Assembly (NCBI RefSeq): GCF_000004075.3 | Contig: NC_026656.2 | Span: 1,240,001 to 1,304,000 of the forward strand | Length of the DNA stretch: 64,000 nucleotides | Direction: 5' to 3' | DNA from: Cucumis sativus | Lineage: Eukaryota; Streptophyta; Magnoliopsida; Cucurbitales; Cucurbitaceae | In this document: piece by piece, positions 25,201 to 36,500 of the stretch | Position numbering within the stretch: position 1 is the first letter of the stretch | Layout of the letters: every line of letters starts with the position of its first letter | Program-made: the position numbers and the translations under genes | The notes under the pieces: model-generated | What the model was told of the DNA's origin: nothing | Database searches by the model: none | Seen by the model: the letters and a program-made list of their open reading frames with translations, nothing else

Positions 25201-25988
25201 ACCTTTATGAAGGCAGCGAAGAAGAAATGAGTTTTCAATCCATGATGATCGTATCTAAGATTTAGTATCTTACGGATTTTCTCAATACCCAAATATTGTA
25301 AAGTCAAAGCGGGTTATCTTGTGAGATTAGTTCGAGTATGCGTAAACTAGTCCAAACACTAACATACATGTAATTAAACAACAACAAAGGTTCTGTTTAC
25401 CAACTCTGAGCTTATTTGAATTTTGTGGTGTTTTGTTTGTGGCACCGACTGACTTGAGTCAAATTTCATTTAGGCTCTGCATGGATGATGCTCTCTCGCC
25501 CTTTCGTGGAATACTGTTTGTGGGGATGGGACAATCTCCCAAGAGTAGCCCTCATGTATTATGCCAACTTTCTCTCATCCCCTGAAGGCTATTTTCACAC
25601 TGTCATTTGCAACGCCGATGAGTTTCGCAACACCACGGTCAACCACGACCTTCATTTCATCTCATGGGACAATCCCCCGAAGCAACATCCCCACTTTCTC
25701 AACCTTGACGACTTCCAGCATATGGTGGATAGCAATGCACCCTTCGGGCGAAAGTTTGGTCACGGTGACCCAGTCCTTGACAAAATTGACTCTGACTTGC
25801 TGAGATGCAATTCTGATGGATATTTTCCTGGCGACTGGTTCAATTTGTTTCAAAATAGCAGTACTTCAAGTATACACGACATAACAAACACTACCAATTT
25901 GAGGCCAGGACCCAGTGCCAAAAGGCTTAAGCATCTGATTGATGGTTTGTTAACAGCACCTGATTTTCACACTTCACATTGCGTGTAG
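22221..25988 (+). CDS. Glycosyltransferase family 14, beta-glucuronosyltransferase GlcAT14-like
   Basis: The spliced product is 420 aa from exons 22221-22776, 24231-24306, 24624-24739 and 25474-25988, GT-AG and in phase. It is a type II Golgi membrane protein with a basic head (KLQKKKKW), a membrane anchor at residues 13-35 and a lumenal Core-2/I-branching (GT14) domain. Recognised blocks are PRLAYLISGSTGDGKSLKR (from residue 72), YVVHLDLEAP, GPTMVTNTLHAAA, DWDWFINLSASDYPLVTQDD, YWVSEKRSIPTAYKLFTGSA and PEGYFHTVICN. Arabidopsis GlcAT14 enzymes add glucuronic acid to arabinogalactan-protein glycans; the same acceptor here is inference. The start is the first ATG in frame, just before the basic anchor. 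Intron 1 (1.45 kb) has an A-tailed retroposon remnant near 23126-23155. Intron 3 contains a SINE (25165-25362). Confidence 0.93.
25165..25362 (+). mobile_element. tRNA-derived SINE (Au-SINE-like), copy 1
   Basis: The left part reads GGTTGAGCTAGTGGTAAAT, a tRNA A-box-like sequence. A TTTCAATCC word (B-box-like) follows, then the conserved body TTATCTTGTGAGATTAG and TCCAAACACT. The body matches the second copy at 29174-29340 over roughly 120 bases. The GTGAGATTAG...GAGG..GCG core recalls the angiosperm Au SINE family; that name is from memory. It lies in GT14 intron 3, sense orientation. Confidence 0.7.
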
Positions 25989-27506
25989 CACAGGTAAGCT
26001 CTGAGATGCGTGCCGGGACGGGCAGGAGAGTGTACAGTTAACTGTTAGCAAAGCTGCTGTAGGGAAGGAAAAGTCTCACTGCCTTTCAGGACAACATGCT
26101 TTGGCTTAGATTCTTATGTAGAGGTATAATAATTTTGTAGTTCAATAGCAGCAGCAGAATAGCTGCTTCTCTTCAAATAAAACTATAAAATTAGTTTCTA
26201 TGATTAAACATATAGAGATGTCATTGAATTAGGTCTTGATGAATGCAATGTTCTTTGCAATTGGCTGAGTGATTAGTTTTCTTTTACATGTTCCATTGAG
26301 AAAGTTAGAGCTGGTTTAAATAGGTGGAACCTTAAAAATAATTAAGGAGAACGATCCAGATGAGTCTATGCATTATGATTAGCTCAAAACAAGCCTCATG
26401 TAAGGCCACTAGCAAAAGCAGCCGCCTTTGTAAATTGGTGAGATGAAAAACCAATACAGAAAACCATTGCCTCTGCTTTTATTTCACACACCACCTTTTG
26501 CATTCCCTTTGGGTTTGAGTTGAGTTGCATAGTCTCTCCAAATATTTGGGATTTAAATTGTTGTGATATTAATTTTATTATTTCCATCAATATTTTTAAA
26601 TGAATTGCAGCCACACTAAATTAAAAAAAATAATATAAATTCTGTTTTTTTTTCTTCTTTCAATTACTGAATCAAAATATTGATAAATATCACGTGGTAT
26701 AAAATTTTGGTATATTCGTAAATGTTTTTAACCCTTTGTCATTTAGGAACAAACTTTCTCTTTAACTAATAAGTAAATATAAATATAAATAAAAATGTTT
26801 ATTATTTATAATAATATTTTCAAATATAACAAAATAAATCAACATATTTATAGATGAAAATTTTACCGTTTATGCTAAGGCTCTTTTGCTCTTATATTAA
26901 TATTTTTAATAATTTTATCATTTAAAATAGTTTTTATATTTATGATAAATACCTTTTGACTTGTTTTATATTTAATTCTATGCTTCAAAAACGTAAAACA
27001 TAAAGTGGAATAGCGACGACTAAAGAGTTACGTAATGTAGATAATTGACTTTCATACTCGTGAGCTTCTTTGACTAAAAAGATTTATAATAAATAATAAA
27101 TAATAAATTTAAGGATAATAATAAAGTCTATAATAAAATTTAAATAAAAGTCTATCATCAATAAAAGTTGATCATTAATACTTTTTATGTCCATGATAAA
27201 CTTGTATCATTTTATACAAACGAGAGACTTTACTATATTCGTGATTTGTTAAATTACTGCAAATCTAACCATTAAATTATTAGAGTAAAAAAGAAAAAAA
27301 ACCCCAAAACCCTACCGGTCTTCTTCTTCCCCCACTCACTGACTTTGTTCAGTTTGGACCCATATTTTGGGCCTTGGAAGGGTTTATCGAACTGTTTTGC
27401 TTCTCAATCGCCCTGCATTTTCCCGCTCTCCAGCTTCCAAGCCCCTTCTTCTTCCCATTTCTATTTTTTGCGGCAGCTTCTGAGTTCTACTTACAGTTCG
27501 TCCCGC
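25989..27506. other. Intergenic region, GT14 to NUP205
   Basis: This contains the GT14 3' UTR, then about 700 bases of strongly AT-rich DNA (26590-27290) without a gene, then the NUP205 leader. ACCCCAAAACCCTACC near 27300-27315 is a telo-box-like word about 200 bases before the NUP205 ATG. Confidence 0.6.
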
Positions 27507-30500
27507 ATGATGTCCTCCAAGCAGAACCTCCACATTATTGAGTCGGCGCTTTTTGGTCCTTCTCCTCCCTCGCCTGCGCAGAGGGTCGAGCTCTTACATG
27601 CCATTCACAACTCTATACCTGCTTTCCGGTCGCTGCTTCAGTTTCCTGTACGTATGGCTTTGTTTTTCGTTATTTCCTGAGCTGGGTCTGTGGCATTTTT
27701 GTCATTTAGTAGCTTGGCTCTGTCTGTTGGTGTTCTGATTTTGTTGAATTTTGGGTTGTAGCCTCCGAAAGCTTCGGACCGTGCACAAGTTCAATCTAAA
27801 GAAGTCAGGCGACCGGATTCTTCAACAATAACTCTCGATGATCAGGATGTTGAAATTGTAAATTCTTCCTCCATTTGTTTTTTCCTGGCTTGTCAATTAG
27901 ATTATGAGTTTACCACGTAGGTTGTCATGGTATTTAGTTTTGGCTGCTTATTTTTTACTCGACCACAGTAGAAGAATACTAGTTTAAGTAGTTAACCTTC
28001 TTCAACTCCTTCTACTTCGGTTTGGTGGGAGACATGTTGCCATTGTATCAACGAAGTTTCATTATCTGTAAACGAGCGGTGACTTGATTCAATTCACTTA
28101 ACATTTGTTGAGGATCTCATGTTGAAAAGATGCACAATTCTCTCATTTTTTTTATGAAAACAAATGGGTTTGAGATGCAAAAGACCTTACAATTTTTAAG
28201 AGAAAACACTATAGGTCATATTATAGCTAATTGACTTTGAGATGGAACCCATGTTTATCTATTATGGTATAACTTACAAGAGCCTATGAAGTCCTTTCAT
28301 TCTTCAACTTATCTTGGGCTTTCGGAAAGTCAATTAGAGATAATTTGTCTCAAATTCTGGTTGGTCCTCTACTCTCTCCTAAAGCTCAGACACTTTGGTC
28401 TAATGCATTTGAAGCTTTAATTTCTAAAATTATAGTTTGAACGAAATCAGAGTTTTTCACGAGAAGGCCTTGGATTGGACATATCATCTTAGTTCTACCA
28501 GTCTACTAGCTTCTTCGTGGAGCTCTCAATCTTTATTTTTTGCTGATTACTCTATTCAAGATATTTGTCTTAATTGGACTGTTTTTGTTTTTCTATGGAA
28601 TCATGGTCTTCACTAGTTTTATCAAGCGGATTTTTTTTGTATTGGGATGTGATGGGGTTCTAAAGATGTGTCGACCTAGTAGAGATATCTAGGTGCATTT
28701 GTTGATCCTTAGATTCTATTTTTCATTGAATTTTGAGCTCATTACTATCTTTTAATTAAATCAATGAAAAGTTTTGTTTTTGTTTCAAAAAAATATTTTG
28801 TAAAACTATTTGATTGATTGACGGTTTGAGTCTTCTTTGGGATCACCTATCGACAAGTCAGTTTTGCATACTATAAAACCAGCTCTAGCCTCTAACCAAA
28901 AAATTGCATAATAAATTGGCGATCGGAGTTAGTTTCTGTTGATTGGCCTAGTTTTTTTTTTCTTTTGTCTTTTTTGCTCATCCTACTAAAGAGGGAAAAT
29001 GTTGTAGATAGGAGCTCTACTAAAGATTGCTTGGATCAGGGCTCAAAATTCATCTCACTACTCAATAAGACAGTTCTGATGGATTACATTTCTTTTTGAA
29101 AAGGAAATGGGGCATTTCATTGATATAGTGAAAAGAGAATGCACCAAATAACATCGAAACAAATTGGAACAAAAACATACCCAAAATGTTGTAGGGTCAA
29201 TCCATGGTAGTCACGTACTTAGGAATTAATTTCCTACGAGTTTCCTTGACATCCAAATGTTGTAGGGTCAGGCGGGTTGTCTCGTGAGATTAGTTGAGGT
29301 GTGCGTTAGTTGGCACAGACACTCACAGATATAAAAAAAACCCAAAAGCCACAACACCAAAAAAAAAAAACTGAAACAAGGAGAGAAGAAATAAACCAGA
29401 ACCAACCCACACAAAGCAATACAAAACAATTTCAAGAAATTAAACAAAAATGAATTTCAGAGGAGGTAAATTTAACCGCTGCAAACCGTGCAAATGCCGA
29501 ATTCCCCGAACTAGAATATTTAACACCCACAAATGAACTTTTATGTATATTTATCCTTAGACTCGACATGGACTCAAAGAAAGACAAACTTTTTTTATTA
29601 TGAAAAGTTCTACTATCCAATAATAGATGAAAATGACATAGTCTATGAATTGTAGATGAGATAAATGACGACCTTCTCCTCCCTCTTAGAACCCTCCCAA
29701 TGCTCCTTCTTTCACTCCAGTAAAACTTACCTACTAAAAACGTTCATGACTGAAATGTAAAGTGTCTCTAATATTATGTTTTGCATTATTTGTCCATGCT
29801 ATATATTCATTAAGCAAGATAAGTTTTTCCTATTTTCGTTATAGCATGCCATGAATTTTACATTATTGGCATTATCTAATTTCACTTTCACGTTTGGTCT
29901 AGACTTTAAAATTGAGCAATGACCTTCATCTGAATGAAATAGACTGTGTAAACCTACTTGTTGCTGCACATCAAGAGGTATAATTCTCTCTCTTGTTCGT
30001 TAACTTGTTATCATATTTCATGTCAGCTTCACTGTCTCCCTTTCGATTACTTATTTTTCTTGTTCTTCATAGTGGGATTTAACGGAACGAGATCCTTTAG
30101 AGATTTTCCGTCTTGCAGCAGGGCTTTGGTATACAGAGAGAAGAGATCTAATAATGTCACTCCATACTCTATTGAGGGTATCTATGTTACAGCTTTTTTT
30201 ACCCTAATTTTTGGTCATGCAATTTTGTTTTTCCTTGCTTACTGTAGATTATATTCTTTCATTTTCAGGCGGTTGTCTTGGATCCGGGATATGAAGTTGG
30301 CCTTATCTCTGACATCCAAAGACACCTAGAAGATCTTGTTAATAATGGGCTAAGACAACGGTTGATTGCTTTGATAAAGGTTGGCTCTTCATAGGCTCTC
30401 TTGTAGGCTATGCCATATGTTTTAACCTTTCGCTGAAGCTTGGAATCATGTTACTACTTACTATTATTATGATGCTTTATCATCCAAAGCTTCATAGGCT

Positions 30501-33500
30501 CAGCGAAAGATTGATTGCTTTGATAACAATATGATTTTGAAACAGCTGTTTTGTTCTTGGTGGCCCCAATATTAACAATATGATTTTGAAACAGCTGTTT
30601 TGTTCTTAACTTGCAGGAATATGCCAATATTTATCATCTGTTCCTTAATTAAAAATTTCCAGAATACGACTTGAGTTGTTCAGTGTACAATGTAATATGC
30701 TCATTTGGTCTTAGCCCTTGTCCCCTTCATGAGCTGTGTGATTAAAAAATGGAATTCTAATTTGTGCTTCTTGTGTTGAAATAACCCAGAGGACACTGTT
30801 AATCTAGTCTATTTCTGCCCAGCAGTGGCTTTTCTGGAGTCCAAGCTTTTAGAAGCCTTCAATCTTAGTCGGACTTGCCAACTTAGATGGTAATAGGGTG
30901 GTTCTGGCTATAAAAGAGCAAAGACAATACTCATGGAAAACTTTGACTTTTTAGTTTCTAATTTTGGTCAGGAACAATTTTCTTGATGTATGAAATTACA
31001 AAAAGAGGGGAGTAAGAACCAAATACAATAGAGTTAGCAGAAACTTCTCCAATTGTGCAAAAATGTAGATTAGCTATAAAGATGGAGTGTATGGGAACCA
31101 TGGGAGGGTTTCGTTGATCCATGATTTTGTTAGTCTTCTGTAAAATGTTTGGTTGGAACACGATTGAATAATTTATTTTGAAAGATATTGTTTTGTTTCC
31201 ATATCCAACAACTTTTGTGATCGGGTATAAATATTTTCCCATGGCTATTTTCATTAAAAGATTCCATCTTTCTTATTTCAGGAACTTAATCGAGAAGAAC
31301 CAGCTGGTTTGGGTGGACCTAGCTGTGAGCGCTACCTTCTTGATTCCAAAGGTGCTCTTGTTGAGCGTCGGGGTGTGGTCAGTCGGGAAAGACTAATAAT
31401 CGGACATTGTCTTGTCCTTTCTATTCTTGTTGTACGAATAGGTAAACCGTGGCCTTTCTTGAATTGTTTGATGTAGTTGGTTGCATGTTGAAGGTTAACT
31501 ATGAGTGTTGCTAAGACTCACTGCTTGCTTCATGTTGTGCTTGCTAGTAACATTTGATTGTTGTAGATGCACGTCTTTCTCCATAGACATAGTCACTGTG
31601 TTAGGGTACCTGCTTCATGATTGATGAAGAGCTTTGGGTAACATGATTTGATAATTCAGTCTGTACTTTTTGTGAATGGAACTTAGTTAAAATCTGTGAA
31701 ATGATAATATCTCCTCTCTTTAATCTCTTTTATCCCTAGCAGATAAAGACGCCAATTACCATGTTAAGGATTGATTGTATGTAGATCCTATAGTTTTTGA
31801 ACTAAAAAAAACTTGTTGAATTATAAGAAACACAGATCAATTAATGCATAATATATGGATAAGTAATATGTCAAGAAACTCTACTTAATAAAGAAGATAG
31901 CTCAGTTAAAAATCTACAAGAAAGCATTTGGCCTTTTTAGATAATTAAGCATATGGCAATTTTGTGATTTCGTGTTTATCAGGTCCAAAGGATGCAAGGG
32001 ATCTCTTTTCTGTTTTAAAAGACTGCGCTGCTGAGCTTAATGAGACGAAAGCTCCCATAAAGCTTCAGGCACGTTAATAATTTCTTCTTTCATTTTTTAG
32101 GTACCCTTCAATTTTTTATTAACGTAGAATTGGAGAAGAAAAAGACCCACTAGATACATTTTCTTCTTTTGTTTTTCATTACCTTGCATTCAATTCTCAT
32201 AGTGGATATATTTTCTTTTTGCAGATTGTATTTAGTCTCCTTTTCTCTATCATTATTGCCTTCGTGTCAGATGCTTTGAGTGCAGTTCCAAATAAAGCAT
32301 CCATATTGTCCAGTGATGCTTCTTTTAGAAATGAATTTCAGGATAACGTGAGTTTATCAAGACAGTACCATTACTTCCCTGTTTGATACATACATGCATT
32401 TTGCTAACATTTTGAGTGCGCTTGTAATTTTTGTTTAGGTGATGGCTTCGGGAAATGATCCAACAGTGGAAGGGTTTGTTGATGCTGTAAGGTTTGCTTG
32501 GACTGTTCATTTGCTGCTAATACATGACATGGTTGATGCAAGAGAGGCCATTCCCAATGCTTCGCCAAAAGATTTGGATTACCTACAATCGTGCTTGGAA
32601 GTTATTTTTTCCCATAATGCCTTCCAGTTTTTACTTCAAGAAGTTATTCAGACTGCAGCTTACCAGGTTAGTATTTTTTGTTTTAAGACTATTTTGCAAG
32701 AATACAGTTTTTGTTGTTCCCATACAAATGCATAACTCTAGTCCCTAGATATAAAGGTAGAGAGAAGCTAATAAAGTTAATGGCCTAACGGTAACAGAGA
32801 AGAAAAGGAATAAAAGTAAGAATTTGATTCTCCCAATGGTTGACAAAGAGGTAGGATTTGTGCTGTAAGAGGGGTTCTCTCTCTGTTCCATTTCTTGATT
32901 GCAGTGGGTTTCATTTATTTTTTAAATAAATAATAAAAATGACCACTTTCATTTTCAAGCCCACAAAAGAGAGGAAACTATGCAAAAGAATGCCTATGGA
33001 GTAGTTACAAAAGTTTTTAACAATTCAAGCCATAAAGAATCATGTTAGCGAACAAGGGACCATGTCTTACTAGGGTCCCTATACCTACCCCTAAATGCCC
33101 TATTATTCCGTTCACCCCACAAAGACCATAAAATAGTGAACACCCCAGCAAGCCATAAAAACCGACACTTCGCCCCTGAAGTGAATTGAGGAGGAACTCC
33201 CGATCAAACTCCTGGTACCCTTTTGGCGAGCTACCAAGAAACCAAACGTTTGGAAAAACAGCTCCCAAATAGAACTAGCTACCAAAAAACCAAATGTTTG
33301 GAAAAACAACTCCCAAATAGAACTAGTATACTCACACTGCCAAAGGATAAGATGGAACTTTTCCTCTGCCTTTTGACAAACACGACTGATATCAACACAT
33401 TTTTGTAGCACAATGATGGTCAAGAAAGGACAAAACGACCAACCCTAGCTGAAGGACTAAGTGTCCTTTAGAAATGCACAATAGAATCATAACAAGCAAC

Positions 33501-36500
33501 CCTAACTTCGATAGCAAACATGTACTAAATAAGGAAAGATATATGCAAAAGAAAATAACAAAGGAAACTACCAATAAGGTAAGTATTTTGCGCGATCAAC
33601 ATTTTCATAGAACCTTCCTTTTTCAGAAACCACCATTTCAATGGCATTTCTGATAACATTTGAAGGTGTAAAAACAAATATTGCCAACCTCATAATTTCC
33701 AACACTTTGTTACTTACATTTTGTTTATGATGTTTGTGCAGCTTTCGTGCATACATTCTTAACAATTTATGTTTGCCTATGGAAAAGAAAGTTATTAGGT
33801 GCTAATACTTGTTAAGTATATTTATTTTAAGGTGCTAATATTTTTTGATAGCACCATCTCTTGTTATATTGTTTTGGCTGCTAATATCATCTATTTTATT
33901 ATGTTGGCAGAATGACGACGAGGACATGATCTATATGTACAATGCTTATCTGCACAAGCTGGTTACTTGTTTTCTGTCTCATCCTTTGGCCAGGGACAAG
34001 GTCAGTTAGGAGATTTCCTCCAAGAGTTTCACAGTTTTCTAGTTTTTTTTGGCACTGCTGCATTCCTTAAATTAGCTTTTGATTATTTCCATTAAAGATA
34101 TATAGGTTAGGATTAAAAGAATTTATTATCTAGCGTGTGAATGAGTTTGTGTTTAGTTTGATTCCTTTACTTGGTTGTTAGTTAACTTAATTAATTGACA
34201 GTACTGATTAATATCCTTGAGCTTGTGAATTAGCAATTGAGCGACAAATTTAAAATTTTAAGGATGTGTAAATTAGAGCATGCTTTTTCTTTAACCATGT
34301 TACTGGATGTCTTCTCAGATTCTCATGTGAAGTTAAATAAAGGAAATACTACTTTTGCCACAATGTCATGGTACATGAGGATTAGTAATCCAACCACGAC
34401 GAACTACCTATACAGAAACGAAATAGAATATTATATGCATAATTCTGCATTATTGCATTGTATAAAGAAGATAAATATCCTTATCTCATAAGTGATTGTA
34501 GAACCTTCCATAAAATTTAATTTCTATAAACTTCAGTGGGGAATGTTTCCTCCCTTGGATGTAGTTATTGGAAAAACGCTCTTGTTGTTTCGAGGAGATG
34601 CCTTGTTATACAACCCTATTTTGAGGCTGCGTATCAATGCGTTGATGAAGGATTCCTACATAAGAGCAGGAGAGAAATATTTTTTATCATCACTCCGTAG
34701 GGACTGCAAGGGCACCATTAAATTGAGTTCAAATTTCAATATGGAAGTTATGAAAATGAGAAAGCAACTTATAACGATTTTTCATTAAATATAACCAAGT
34801 TACATGAAAATAATCTTGGATAGAGGTAACAAAATACTAGAACGCTTGGGCTCAACAAGTCGATAACTCCAAACATCATAATGAACTAACTAAAATATGG
34901 AGCATTACATACTTAGGAGGTGAAATTTACATACTCACACATGATCTCACCATCTAAAGAAGTCGAATGGGGAAATTGGGGACGGGACTCTTCAACATTG
35001 AGCTATACGAATGCCCCAAACAAAAACCTTATGCGAAGGAAGATGACATGGTGGAGCTTGCCATCGTTATAGTGGGTATTTTTGGTTCAAAGATGTAGAG
35101 ACTTCTAGATTTACACCCTCCACTATCAATACTCATCTGTACGTAAGATCTTGAAATAAGTAATAACTAGGAGAGAATAACATACTAGTAAAGATCTTTC
35201 AATTATTGCACCCGAGCAAGGTATAGCCAAACCACGTAACCAATAGAGAAAGGCACAAAGACGAGAACCCATCTAAGATGGAGGGGATTATGGTGACACA
35301 TGCGCTCACATGTCTCATTGCGTGGGAATAGCGGTAGAAGTATGCGGTGTCTCATGAGACTCGCACACTGATTTGATGCTAACCAGATTTTAGGTTTAGG
35401 TCGATTTGCGATTATGCTCCCTTTTTGGATTGGGGAGTGACAAGAAAATTAAAATTTTTGATCAAAATTGCAGTAGCAGTGGTGGCTGATGCAAGCAGCA
35501 ACAGACATCAATTAACCTCAATAGCAACAAGTTTAGGCTTACGAAGCACAAGCTCACAAAACCCAAGGTGGAAACCAAAAGAGTCTTGACCCCAAACCTC
35601 ATGGTTGATAAACCTAATTTCCCTAGAAAAGGACCTAGTGGTTTGATAGCATGTAAATACTAGGTTTGAGAGAATGATTCAAATATTCCACTAACTGAAG
35701 AGCTGTATATAGAGACAAGAGGACAAGTGATGTAGTAGGATTAGAGTAAATTAAGGATTTTCTTGGTCAAGTCCATTAACTGAAGAGTTTTATACTTTGC
35801 TTTCTTGGTGTAAATTCACTTCTTAATTTTTGTGATTAGGACCTTGCATCTCTCATTTCACAATGAGATAGTATTATATAATTCCTCATGGCATCTTTTG
35901 CCCTTTTGTAATTTTATACTATCAGATCAATGAAATTATTAATACATGTTTCTCATTAAAAAAACTAACAAGGTTAGCCTAAGTAAATAAATGTAAAAAG
36001 ATAATAAAGAGCAATATCTCTACAATATTTATATACAATGATACAACTTACAAGTTACAACTATACTAATACAAGGACTAGAACATTATAAATAACTGGA
36101 ATTCTCTATAAAAAAATTGTGTTGACTACTCATGCTTATGTGTCTATGTATATGCATTTCTATAGATACATGTCTAACCTCCTTAACAGTTATCATCTTT
36201 CATAGGACTAGTTTAATTTAAGGTTATTGGTCTTTTGTGGTGTGAAGGTGAAAGAGTCAAAAGACAGAGCCATGCACACGCTTAGTCAGTTTCGTGCTTC
36301 GGGGTCACAAGATTTCATGCAAGATGGTGATTCAAGTTTCCATCAAGCTAGCGGAACTGTTCCTTCACCTTTTGTCTCCCTTTTGGAGTTTGTTAGTGAA
36401 ATTTACCGGGTAAACATTGATTGAAGTATTTAAAAGTGCTGAGATGTTGATAAGATAGATACTTTCGGGTCAAATGGGCATGATTTGGTGGTTTGGTACT

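Noticed and set aside
27345-27506. Longer NUP205 N-terminus reading through from 27345
   Set aside because: No ATG lies upstream in that frame. The homologue begins at the equivalent of the Met at 27507 or 27510.
34237-34788. Two adjacent open frames (84 and 98 codons) in NUP205 intron 10
   Set aside because: Neither shows a known domain; the second begins at a GTG and not an ATG. They lie within an intron whose splice sites give a perfect NUP205 join, and are probably part of an old insertion.
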